Assembly (NCBI GenBank): GCA_963924555.1
Contig: OZ004583.1
Coordinates: forward strand, 8,694,582 to 8,758,581
Source: Crambe crambe
Lineage: Eukaryota > Porifera > Demospongiae > Poecilosclerida > Crambeidae
Length of the DNA: 64,000 nucleotides
Reading direction: 5' to 3'
In this document: piece after piece, positions 47,822-60,118 of the stretch
Position numbering within the stretch: position 1 is the first letter of the stretch
Layout: each line of letters opens with the position of its first letter
Notes under the pieces: model-generated
Told to the model about the DNA's origin: nothing
The model's database searches: none
What the model saw: the letters and a program-made list of their open reading frames with translations, nothing else
Made by a program: the position numbers and the translations under genes

Positions 47822-48129
47822 AACTGTCTATTTAGTAGTCTCAACTGGAGGTTCACCAATATCCCCGACTGCACACTTCAAAAGATAAGAGGAACTAACT
47901 TATCTAAATATGCATACATGCTTCAAAAAAGGAATTCATTATAAAAACAAATGTGTAAAAACAACCTATTTTTATGTTAGCGGAGTTGTAAAGCAGCCCA
48001 TATTTAATGGATGAGTGTGATACCAAGACCATAGGAAGCAAAATTAAAGTGGAGAGGTGTTGTTAGGGATGTGGTTAAGACCTTTGAGCAGCATTGTGAC
48101 TATCGTGGCTAATGGCGCATGAACTTTTT

Positions 48130-48420
48130 CCAGTCCTGGCCAAAAAAAATAAATGGTAAGGCCATGGCATCTGTGGCCGCTGTGCTTCCTATGGCTCTGG
48201 ATACAAACCTGGGGCCCATGCTTTCACTATTACTTACTCAAGTATTGATATACATTCACACTTAGTAGAATATTGTTCCTCCCATAGATACTGTAGAAGA
48301 AAAAATGACGGACTAATTATGTGCATTATTAATTAAGTTGAGGCTGGTGTTCATTTAATGCACACCATGATGATGCTCCTCCTGACACACACACTCACTC
48401 ACCAGGACTATAGAAAGCAG
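48130..48420. repeat. Second copy of the repeat at 1-350
   Basis: It shares GGCCATGGCATCTGTGGCC and the following 200 bases with the left edge of the window, with small gaps. Confidence 0.75.
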
Positions 48421-48694
48421 CCCTAGGCAACCATAGCTATGATAGCCTGCATAACATCCATGAGGAAGTCTTGAACTAGACTATCACAAAATCCTGCCTG
48501 AACAAGCTTAATTAATAGCGTGTTAAGCTTGTTCCCATCTACGCTTTACGTATGAAACCACACCCACTACATAAGCTATGCAGCTCAAAGTATGTCCTCC
48601 AGAATCTGGAGGAGAGAACGAGTTTGATATACGCGTGACACCAGACCCTTTGATTTTATTTTGGAGGGGCGGGTACACGAGACTACTGGACAAT

Positions 48695-48752
48695 CGATAT
48701 TCCCAGCTTCATTCGTGTAGGAATAAAATTTATCAGTGGATGGATCTAATAT
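48695..48752 (-). pseudogene. Scrap of a long GTPase
   Basis: About 55 bases coding DPSTDKFYSYTNEAGN match the segment just after the P-loop of the long class. Nothing adjoining belongs to the gene. Confidence 0.65.
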
Positions 48753-48881
48753 GCACTAATGAGTTGCCATATTGCCAAAAGTACTTGAAGGAGCTCATTA
48801 CTGTATTAAAGTAGTGAAGTAGCTATGAAACCCAATGAATGAATAAATAAAACTAGCTAGTTATCTCAGCATTCAATGTTA

Positions 48882-50312
48882 TTATTTGACTTCTTCTCTC
48901 TCTCCTTCGACCTCTTCTCTCTCTCCTTGGACTTCTTCTCTCTTTCCTTTGACCTCTTCTCTCTCTCCTTCGACTTCTCTCTCTCCTTCGACCTCTTCTC
49001 TCTCTCCTTCATCCTCTTTTCTTTCTCTTTTGGCTTCTCCTTTGATCTTTTCTTTATCCTCATCATCGTTCCAACGAGGACCAGTATATCCTGCTGCAGC
49101 TCCTGCAGTGCCAAATGCTAGTGCACCAATCGTGCCCGCTGTGATGCCAACTCCTAATCCCACAGCTATTCCTGGGAGGCCCCCAATTGATCCTGCAGCA
49201 GCTCCCAGCCCAGCACCTAATGCTGCACCTCCTGCGATACCTCCAATTGATGCACCCAAAAATGTTTCTCTAGCTCCATAGTTGTAATGGAGCAGTGCTT
49301 CTTTACTTTCTTGCCTGCATCTGGAAACCATCAGCTCGAAGATTATTTGCTTCCAGTGATCATTATTCTCTTGAAATCCAGGTATTACCATATCGTAATG
49401 TCTACCTTTATAACCAGCTGGCACAGCTAGTAATGTGGTGTTATCATCATATGCCGATTGCAGACTGTTATACTCGAATATCGTTTTCACGGTTATGTAT
49501 GTAATGCCACGTAGAAAGATTAGACTTTGGATCCAACTTGGGATCAGACTTGAGATCTTTCCTGAAATAACTTTCTTCAGTGCATCTTTGAACTCACTTG
49601 CATAACTCTGTATGTATGCTTTGTAGGCCTCCTCTGGATTTTCTTCAACTTCCTCCATTTGACCTTGCACTGCAAAATTGCTAAAGGTGAAAACAACAAT
49701 GCAATGCTTCCAAATCTCTCTGCCATAAGCACTTTGTAAACTAGACATGATGTCTGGATTGCCGTCGTCTAATTTCGCATTAGGACTTACTGATATGCAG
49801 AGCAAAATAAGATCAGCCTTTTCTTTCAGATACCAAGATAGATTTTTGAGATCACGTTTATTGTTTTTTGACTGTAGCCCTGGACAGTCAATAACCTTGA
49901 TGGTATTTTCTCCATAGGTTTGGAAGTCTGTGGTGTTTCTTTTCGGATTCATTCGTTCCACACCATCCTTGCCAAGGAGTGTTTTAATGAGAGTGCTTTT
50001 TCCTGCTCCGCTTTTTCCCAGAACAACAATGGTAGCATTTTTATTCAGATTGGTAGTTTGTTTAGGTGGTGGATTTTTTCTTTCAGCAGCAGCAGGGCTT
50101 TGATCAGGAATTGTTTCTTCATATGGAGACAAAGAAGCTGCAATTGGATTGGGACTCGATCTTCTGCTTGGTAGTTCTGAAGGACTTTCACTACCTGTAC
50201 TGGTTGCTCTTAGTTTGGAAAGTTGTGGAGAAGTTAAGGTACCTCCAGCAGCTAGTTTTGATTTTTTGTCCTGACCTTTCTGATCTCTTTCTTGAGACTC
50301 TTTCAAAGACAT
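48882..50312 (-). CDS. Divergent long AIG1/GIMAP-like GTPase with charged repeat tail
   Basis: A 476-residue protein if started at MSLKESQERD; an ATG eight codons earlier is also in frame. The polar linker (1-90) lacks the aspartate runs of its sisters. P-loop GKSGAGKS is at about 99-106, G3 DCPGLQSKNN follows, and the G4 place reads FTFSNFA. An extra hydrophobic stretch (SSLIPSWIQSLIFLRG) precedes the ITVKTIFEY motif. After the glycine-rich zone the protein ends in about 55 charged residues built of EREEVEG-type repeats, encoded by a minisatellite. It is the most divergent long member, intact, and lies antisense in the intron between MON2 exons 5 and 6. Confidence 0.85.
   Translation of the reverse strand: MSLKESQERDQKGQDKKSKLAAGGTLTSPQLSKLRATSTGSESPSELPSRRSSPNPIAASLSPYEETIPDQSPAAAERKNPPPKQTTNLNKNATIVVLGKSGAGKSTLIKTLLGKDGVERMNPKRNTTDFQTYGENTIKVIDCPGLQSKNNKRDLKNLSWYLKEKADLILLCISVSPNAKLDDGNPDIMSSLQSAYGREIWKHCIVVFTFSNFAVQGQMEEVEENPEEAYKAYIQSYASEFKDALKKVISGKISSLIPSWIQSLIFLRGITYITVKTIFEYNSLQSAYDDNTTLLAVPAGYKGRHYDMVIPGFQENNDHWKQIIFELMVSRCRQESKEALLHYNYGARETFLGASIGGIAGGAALGAGLGAAAGSIGGLPGIAVGLGVGITAGTIGALAFGTAGAAAGYTGPRWNDDEDKEKIKGEAKRERKEDEGEREEVEGEREVEGEREEVKGKREEVQGEREEVEGEREEVK
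48890..49040. repeat. Coding minisatellite in the GTPase tail
   Basis: CTCTCTCCTTCGACCTCTT-type units of about 12, 18 or 24 bases repeat about seven times. All unit lengths are multiples of three, so the frame is kept. Confidence 0.8.
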
Positions 50313-50572
50313 TGTTATCCTTCCTGCACCAAGCACTCCGCCACCTCCCCCTTTTTAAGAACTCAGTGTATTCATAGATCATGAATCTACACCATGACAA
50401 TCATCCTAAAATGGAGTTTGCATTTTTTTTCTCCTTTAGCACCAGTGCATATGTTAGAGTCTATTGCATTGCTTTCTTCTGATATAGAGTCTGCTCATCA
50501 ACATCTGCACTTTTGAAGGATCACAGATGATAGCCAATGGATATTCAGCCAAAAGAGTATTCATTAAAGTAC

Positions 50573-50620
50573 ATGTCAGTGCTTTCATATTGTCAGCATC
50601 TTGACTAGCAGTAGAGGACC
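50573..50620 (-). pseudogene. Scrap of the Death-domain exon
   Basis: About 45 bases (GTGCTTTCATATTGTCAGCA onwards) match the end of the Death-domain exon near 23728-23770. It shows that unit 3 also once had the Death-domain gene. Confidence 0.6.
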
Positions 50621-50696
50621 AAAGATGAAAATGGTGATTTTAAAAGTCACTGTAAAATACTGCTTTGTCTTCTGCCCTGCATACTTTAGTCCTAGC

Positions 50697-50884
50697 ACAC
50701 TGAAAGTGTTCTGTCTTCAAGTTAGAAGAGAAGTATTTCAGTGTAATGAAAATATAATTCCACGTGCCATCCCTACTCAGAGATGGCATGTGGATAGAGA
50801 TGGCATGTAGAATAACCTTTCATAACACTGAAATACTTCTCTTCTACTGTCTGTTATACTTAAAAGACAGAACACATTCAGTGT
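50697..50884. mobile_element. Foldback MITE, copy 2
   Basis: Sister of 34048-34222 with inverted arms (CACTGAAAGTGTTCTGTC against GACAGAACACATTCAGTG). Confidence 0.65.
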
Positions 50885-51047
50885 GATCTAATCGACTGCA
50901 CAAATGTGATGAACAAAAATAATACAGCTGAGATGAGCTAGTATTGTAGTTAGTATGTGTGGTATAAAGCATGTGTGGTATATAACTACTTCAATGATAA
51001 TGAACATCCTATAAATTTCACGAGACTTGACTGTGATGTACAAATTA

Positions 51048-51460
51048 TTATGCTTCTTTTCTTTTGTTTTCTTTTATAGCATTGACTGTCTTAGCCATAG
51101 CACCCCCACCAAGTGCCCCACCTAATGCCCCACCTCCTGCCCCTCCCACAATGCCACCCACCACACCTCCTGCTATTGCACTCACAGGACCTCCTGGTAC
51201 TCCAAGCAATGCACCAACTGTTGCACCAGCAACAGCACCTCCACTAACACCACCTCCCACTGCAGCAATCCCCACAATAGTTTTCAAGTTCCAATATTTC
51301 TGTAGTCTTAGTTTGCACTCTTCCTTGCCTTTAGCAATCATCTGTATACGGAGAATGTCCAACCATTTCTCTTTATTTTGAATACCAGGCATCACTTCAT
51401 CATCATCGTCATCACCAACTCAAACTCAGCAAACTCTGTGACATTCTCTCGAGATGCCAT
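51048..51460 (-). pseudogene. Short AIG1/GIMAP-like GTPase with its core deleted
   Basis: The start MASRENVTEFAEFE (51460) is joined directly to the bases for VGDDDDDEVMPGIQ, so the whole GTPase core is gone and the joint is out of frame. The C-terminal frame (51048-51395) keeps RLQKYWNLKTIVGIAAVGGG and a glycine-rich tail. Confidence 0.8.
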
Positions 51461-51704
51461 TGTATCAACTAGAAATAGTTCTAAACTGAATATAGCTGGC
51501 TTGCTATCGTTCTTGCCATTCTTGTCAAACAGGTTTAGTCTTTAATTGTGCAGTATGTATGTGTGATCAACACCACATGCATGGATTCTTCTGGCAGTGT
51601 ACAAAGATCGGTAGTCAACCTTTCATTAAGATATCTTATTTAGCCATAATATCACACTGTTATGGAGTCCTGTGACTAAATTTCATACAAGATCCATCAT
51701 AACC

Positions 51705-51842
51705 CTCCCCCCTCCCCTCCTCCCTCCTCCTCTCTCCCCTCCCTCTTCCCCCTCCTCCCTCCTCCTCTCTCCCCTCCCTCTTCCCCCTCCCCCTCCTCCC
51801 CCCTCCCCCTCTCCCCTCCTCTTTCCCCTCCCCCCTCCCCCC
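51705..51842. repeat. Polypyrimidine tract, second copy
   Basis: C/T-only tract matching 1500-1705, here just 3' of the long GTPase gene at 51947-53332. Confidence 0.75.
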
Positions 51843-51946
51843 CAATGAAAATGATAATACATAACAATAATGTATATAATAATAATGTAAGACAAATTTT
51901 AGTGTCTGTTAATCAAAATGAGTTTAGCTTGGTCTTTGCATTCGTA

Positions 51947-53332
51947 CTAGTCATTTTCATCTTCTTCTACTCTCTTTTGGTAATCTTTCTTCAAGACTTC
52001 ATCGACCAGACGAGGACCAGAATGTCCCATAGCAGCTCCTGCAGTACCAAACGCTAGAGCACCGATTCCTGCGCCTATGACCCCTGTCCCCGCTCCAATG
52101 GCCAAGCCCAGGGGACCTCCGGCCAATCCCCCAATGCCAGCTCCTACTCCGGCACCGACTGCCAGCGCTCCACCCAATCCTCCAACAGATGCAGTGAGAA
52201 GTGTAGCTTTAGCTCCATACTTGAATTTAAGCAGGGTTTCTTGGCCTTCTTCCCTGCACTTGAGGACCATCAGATCAAAGAGGATGCGTTTCCAATCTTC
52301 ATTAGTCTCTTGAAAGCCAGGCATCACCATGTCGTCACGGTGGTCGTCACCAAAACCAGCTGGCACAGCTAGTAATGTGGCCAAATCATCACGTGCCAAT
52401 TCAAGATTATTGTACTCGAATATCGTTTTTACTGTTATGTTTTCAACTTCGATTCTCCTCAGCGCATTCATAATTTTCTCCTTAATGCCTTCTGTATTGA
52501 TTTTCTTCAATGCATTCTTGAACTTGCCGGCATAACTCTGTATATGTGCCTTGTACTTCTCTTCTTTGTCTTCGTTGGTCTTGGACTTTCTTTGTCGTCT
52601 CCATGCAACATTGCTGTAGGTGAAAACAACAATGCAATGCTTCCAAATTTCTTTCCCATAAGCACTTTGTATGCAAGAAATTATATCGAGATTGCCAGCA
52701 TCAAACTTTGCTCCAGGACTTACTGATATACAGAGCAAGATAAGATCGGCTTTGTCCCTCAAATGCCAAGACAGCTGCTTTAAATCACTCATCCTGTTGC
52801 TTGATTTCAGCCCTGGACAGTCGATAACTGTAATATTCCCAGCTTCATTCGTGTAGGAACGAAATGTATCAGTAGATGGATCTGGACTCATTTCTACTTC
52901 ACTCTCCTTACCAAGAAGATTGTAAATGAGAGTGGTTTTCCCCGCACCACTTTTTCCCAGAATAGCAATTGTGACATCTCTGTTTGGATTTGGGTTTTGT
53001 TGTATGGGAACTTCATCGGCAGAGTCATCGTCATCATCTGAAGCTATTCCAGCACTGCTTTCTACTTCAGATAGTTCTCCCACACTTAGTTCATCTAGAG
53101 CAGGCAAACCTCCAACAGGGGCAAAGCTCTGTGGTCTACTTGGAGGCTCTGAAGAGCTTTCACTACCTACAGTGAGGGTAATTTCTAGAGGAGCTGAATT
53201 AACTTCTGTGGAAGATCCTGTTCTGCCTTTAGCTTCTTTTCCATTAGGAATCACAGCTGCTAAACTTTCAGTAGAATACTGATTAGTATTTTCCTGTTGA
53301 TTTAGAGTGATTTTAGAGTCACCATTAGCCAT
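51947..53332 (-). CDS. Long AIG1/GIMAP-like GTPase, intact
   Basis: A 461-residue protein from MANGDSKITLN. Residues 1-117 form a polar linker with SDDDDDSADE. P-loop GKSGAGKT is at 126-133, G3 DCPG at 171-174, and the G4 place at about 237 reads FTYSN rather than NKxD. From about 385 a small-residue zone runs through AGIGGLAGGPLGLAIGAG to AFGTAGA, and the end is charged (KKDYQKRVEEDE). It is very close to 27164-28591, which lost this tail. It lies antisense about 520 bases before MON2 exon 6. Confidence 0.87.
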   Translation of the reverse strand: MANGDSKITLNQQENTNQYSTESLAAVIPNGKEAKGRTGSSTEVNSAPLEITLTVGSESSSEPPSRPQSFAPVGGLPALDELSVGELSEVESSAGIASDDDDDSADEVPIQQNPNPNRDVTIAILGKSGAGKTTLIYNLLGKESEVEMSPDPSTDTFRSYTNEAGNITVIDCPGLKSSNRMSDLKQLSWHLRDKADLILLCISVSPGAKFDAGNLDIISCIQSAYGKEIWKHCIVVFTYSNVAWRRQRKSKTNEDKEEKYKAHIQSYAGKFKNALKKINTEGIKEKIMNALRRIEVENITVKTIFEYNNLELARDDLATLLAVPAGFGDDHRDDMVMPGFQETNEDWKRILFDLMVLKCREEGQETLLKFKYGAKATLLTASVGGLGGALAVGAGVGAGIGGLAGGPLGLAIGAGTGVIGAGIGALAFGTAGAAMGHSGPRLVDEVLKKDYQKRVEEDEND

Positions 53333-53853
53333 GTCTTTTATGACAGACATGCAGCTATTGTTTCCTAATATAGCTTTGTTTCCTCTGTCATATGATTTAG
53401 TCTTGATCTTAAGATAAGCATTCTTCAGACCACCACTCTCTGTGTACTTGTAGTAGATACAATTGATTTTACAACAGTATCTGTTACCACAGGTTACCAC
53501 ATCTCATCGATGTAGCCAGAGTTTGGTTAACCACTGGCCACAAACACTGTTGCCATACAGTAAAACTTGCAACAGAGTTGGTAACCTGTGATAGGATGCT
53601 GTTGCAAGTCTTATTACAGAGGTTTTCTGGTTGGTTGACCAGTAGAATCTGCACACGTGCAAGATAAATTCAAGCAAGCAACTGTCATAGGTCTTAATTT
53701 TAGCGAGCATGAATTCAATTCTGCAGTGTTGGCAAATTTTGTGACCACCAACCTGAAAACCAACTGTATAAGACAGTGTAATGACATGGCCATTGAGGGA
53801 GGGAGGGACTAGTATTCCTATTATCACCTTCTCCTCCCCTTGATCTTCCTTAG

Positions 53854-56848
<2,995 letters not shown>

Positions 56849-57177
56849 GTATGTAACTTCCCAACAGGTAGACTAAGTACTGTAAGGAGTATTCACATAG
56901 ATGTATGGGTGTGGTTACAATTGGCCTATGCAGAGTGAGACGGACACTGCTATATGCAATGTCATTCGCAAGGTCATAATCCACACATCATCATAAATAT
57001 ACATTCAATTATTTGCTGATGACTGCATAACACATTGAGCTTTGAGAGCTGACCAAATACAGAATGGTTTTAGCAACCTTGTAATCTAACAGCCTCTCAT
57101 TCACCTCTCATGTTTGCTGTGACTACTAGGTAGTCTCCAAGGGACTTCCCCAGGGGAATTCCCATTTCCTTTCAGTG

Positions 57178-57187
57178 TATATAAAAG
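57178..57187 (+). promoter_or_regulatory. TATA box of the nested intronless gene
   Basis: TATATAAAAG lies 49 bases before the start codon at 57236, a fitting core promoter with a leader of about 25 bases. Confidence 0.65.
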
Positions 57188-57235
57188 CAGCAGAGAAGAT
57201 TTAGCAAGAAAAATATTGATCTACTAGTAATAGAA

Positions 57236-58150
57236 ATGGAAGAAGAAAACACGGAAGAAGAAAAAGTACAAAGTCATTCAAGCATAGGAGAAGAAATAGC
57301 AGATATTTTAAAATCTGTAAAAAAGAATTTTGATCTTCTCAATGAAGTATTAGGAACAGTGAAAAGTACTATACCTGACCTGATAGCTCGCATCCAAGAT
57401 GAAGTGAATCAAAAGGGCACAGTTAAGGTTGCTGAACTGAGATTGTCTTTTCACAAATGCAGTAGTGGTCTGTCCAAAATGTTTCAGGCTTACCGTAATT
57501 TTTTCGTTCAGGTTGAAGACATGTGTAAGCACTGTCGACTTGATGATTTCTCACTGTTTCGAATGAAACTATTTGCCCTGTTTGGCTGCTATGGTTATGC
57601 CCTGAGCTATATCAGAAGTGTGCAATACTATCTTCGCAAGGTCCAAAAACTGTATGATGCTTTTATGACGATCTTTAATGAAACAATCAGTTTATGTGGT
57701 CAAGAAGTAGGCGCGTCTTTACGCAACCGTAAGCAGGCTAGTGTGAAGAAGTCGATTTCCACAAGTACTGCAGTTCTATTTATTGGTGGTGGTATTTTAA
57801 CTGGTGGGGTTGGTTTTGTGATTGGTTTAGCTGTTGGAGGAGCCAGTGTTTACACTGCATATAATTACAATTCCACTGAATCAAAATTCAAAGCAATTGG
57901 TGATAAATTTGACTCTGCTTATGCCAAAGCTTCACAAGTGGAAGCAAATTTAACAGCGTTTAATGTGAGCTTAAGTTCTATTTCCATGAAATTGGATGTT
58001 TTCGAGCATCATATTGAAGAAGGAGCTTCCTACAGCTTCTTTTCGCATGCAATTGGAAGTCTTCTGTGTGGATTTAAGGAGATATCTGGAACTTCTCTCA
58101 CCTCACATCAGTGGATTAATACAATTAATATAGCAGACTTTAAGGACTAG
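57236..58150 (+). CDS. Intronless helical protein with central glycine-rich hydrophobic segment
   Basis: A 304-residue protein I do not recognise. It begins with an acidic stretch (MEEENTEEEK), then long amphipathic helices (residues about 15-165) with a cysteine-bearing part (EDMCKHCR). A hydrophobic, glycine-rich segment of about 30 residues (177-209, FIGGGILTGGVGFVIGLAV) could cross or enter a membrane, and is followed by another helix with heptad character (AIGDKFDSAYAKASQVEANL). No signal peptide is seen. The layout of helices around one small-residue hydrophobic segment recalls membrane-inserting helical proteins such as the apolipoprotein L kind, but no motif proves it. It is nested, same strand, in the intron between MON2 exons 14 and 15, with its own TATA box. 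Confidence 0.75.
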   Translation: MEEENTEEEKVQSHSSIGEEIADILKSVKKNFDLLNEVLGTVKSTIPDLIARIQDEVNQKGTVKVAELRLSFHKCSSGLSKMFQAYRNFFVQVEDMCKHCRLDDFSLFRMKLFALFGCYGYALSYIRSVQYYLRKVQKLYDAFMTIFNETISLCGQEVGASLRNRKQASVKKSISTSTAVLFIGGGILTGGVGFVIGLAVGGASVYTAYNYNSTESKFKAIGDKFDSAYAKASQVEANLTAFNVSLSSISMKLDVFEHHIEEGASYSFFSHAIGSLLCGFKEISGTSLTSHQWINTINIADFKD

Positions 58151-58280
58151 TCAAGATGAAACCAACTTTGATCTTTTTATTAACCCTCCCCGCATGCGTG
58201 AGAGGGTTACGGTAGTTGTCGTTTTTTTAATTAGCTAGTTATCCTTTGTATATTTGTGTCACTGTGTCATGCACCTGATC

Positions 58281-58595
58281 TCTGAGATGGCGAATTTTCA
58301 ACTCTTGAGACAGACACTAGCATAAGTACGCGACAATCTAACACTTAAAAAAAAATTTTTTTTTGATAGCTGCATTTTAGCTACAAACAGCCAGCTTCTA
58401 TTACACTGCAATAATGCATATCTAGAGCCCCTGGTTAAGTGCGCATGTGGTGCCATGCCCCCCTTTCATCATCACTTGCCTGATCTTTGAGATGACGAAT
58501 TTTCAACCCTTGAGACAGACACTAGCAAGAGTCTAACACTTAATTTTTTGATACAGCTGCAAACAGCCAACTTCTACTGTGATATTCCAAATAAT
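58281..58595. repeat. Diverged tandem pair
   Basis: GACGAATTTTCAACCCTTGA and the next 90 bases (about 58490-58580) repeat, with gaps, the segment at about 58285-58400. They lie just downstream of the nested gene. Confidence 0.6.
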
Positions 58596-58639
58596 ACACA
58601 CCCACAATAGTATCGCTCGTTGCCCCACCCCTTTCATCT

Positions 58640-59025
58640 CGGGTCTAAATAAGGGAGGGAGAGTGCCGAACTGCCCATAGAGCGGTCCAAATGGTGTTTG
58701 GAAAATAACATGACACTCGCATGATATAATGTGTAGTTCATTTTGTAATTCAAGCAATATTCCCAGATCCAGACATCAGAGTTGAGCCAAGCCCAGTGCT
58801 AGTCTGGTGTAGCTGATTCCAGGGAGGGAAATATGGTAAAGGGTTGGCTACACCAGATTAGCCCAGCGCAGCGCTCTTACCTATCAGCTCGAGGGCATAG
58901 GTCAGTTATCGCATACTTTGACGTATTTGTCACATGTGAGAGTAAGCACTGGTCATGTTACTTTCCAAACGGTTTTTGTAACAGCTCTACAGACAGTTCG
59001 ACACTCTCCCTCCCTTATTCATTCT
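58640..59025. mobile_element. Foldback element in MON2 intron 14
   Basis: AATAAGGGAGGGAGAGTG at the left is matched in reverse by CACTCTCCCTCCCTTATT at the right, with arms of about 80 bases that include TTTGGAAAATAACATGAC and its relative. A second inverted pair (GTCTGGTGTAGC and GCTACACCAGA) lies inside. No coding content. Confidence 0.65.
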
Positions 59026-59254
59026 TGTCTATAGCACATCCTAGCCTTTTACCCAGGCCTTATAAATAAGGGCCTGGTATCCACTATTTGCGTGTGCGCA
59101 ACCCCAGCATCTATGATGTAGAGTGGGAGGTGCTAATTTGATGACTCGATCTTTGCCGCAGAAACACAGAAAAGTAGGCCTTCACACACTTTTTCTCGAT
59201 CCTCTGACCTGATCCTTCATCCGGAGCAAGAACTGCACTTCTCTTCCCAGCTTA

Positions 59255-59554
59255 TTGCTAGCCACATTACAAAGCTTTGTAGTCTCATGCAGCCAGACCT
59301 TTCCAAGACTAGTAGAACTTCTGGTGGTCCACTACAAACGGCAGAACTTGGCTCTTCCCAGAACCAGTCGGCAGATGTACAAATACTTCATAGACAGACC
59401 TGATGGGCCACTCCACATGAGGCAAGCCCAACGTCTCCAAGGGAAAGCGACAGTATCAGAGAAACAAGTATCATTGGTAGCCTCGTTTGTAGCTGAAACT
59501 GGAGCTGGAGAGCACCTTCGGCAGTTGGCATTATTATTGTTTACTACCAACTAG
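59255..59554 (+). other. Short open frame of unknown meaning
   Basis: A 99-residue frame of normal composition (ELLVVHYKRQNLALPRTSRQ). It has no clear promoter or splice sites and matches nothing I know. It lies between two repeat blocks in MON2 intron 14 and may belong to a transposon remnant. Confidence 0.25.
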
Positions 59555-59639
59555 CCGTCATAGAAACAAGGCCCGCCCAATTATTACATTTACGTATCCT
59601 AAAATTTCCTAAAGTGCACAAATTCACGGAAAAGTGTAA

Positions 59640-59965
59640 AAAACCAGTGCATGCTCAAGCAGTAGATACCAGGCCCTTATTTAAAATAAGGCCTGGGTAC
59701 ATGGCCATAGCACATGCATGCGCAAGCAGTAGATATCAGGCCCTTATTTATAAGGCCTGGGTACGTGGCCATAGCACATGCATGCGCAAGCAGTAGATAC
59801 CGGGCCCTTATTTAAGATAAGGCCTGGGTACGTGGCCATAGCACATCATGCACAAGCAGTAGATACCAGGCCCTTATTTATAAGGCCTGGGTACGTGGCC
59901 ATAGCACATCATGCACAAGCAGTAGATACCAGGCCTGGGTACATGGCCATAGCACATGCATGCAT
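59640..59965. repeat. Tandem repeat of about 65 bases with palindromic core
   Basis: About five units, each with GCAAGCAGTAGATACCAGG, then the palindrome GGCCCTTATTTATAAGGCC, then GGGTACGTGGCCATAGCAC. One unit lacks the palindrome. A related piece (AGGCCTTATAAATAAGGGCCT) lies alone near 59060. Confidence 0.8.
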
Positions 59966-60118
59966 GCAGTGCGGAAAGTTTGCACTTTAATGCTTTTCAT
60001 CTATCATGTGACTTACGTACAAAGATTTCAATTACTGTATTAGGGAACATCTGGAGTTAATGATCTTCATCAGCTGTTATTCCCTGACCTAAGAGCATAA
60101 TTATGCTTGTCTCTGTAG

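Noticed and set aside
53480-53640. Inverted pieces around ACTTGCAACAG and CTGTTGCAAGT
   Set aside because: The arms are short and irregular, and no copy is seen elsewhere in the window, so I left it unannotated.
59640-59965. CRISPR-like array
   Set aside because: Units are contiguous with no unique spacers, and the context is an animal intron.
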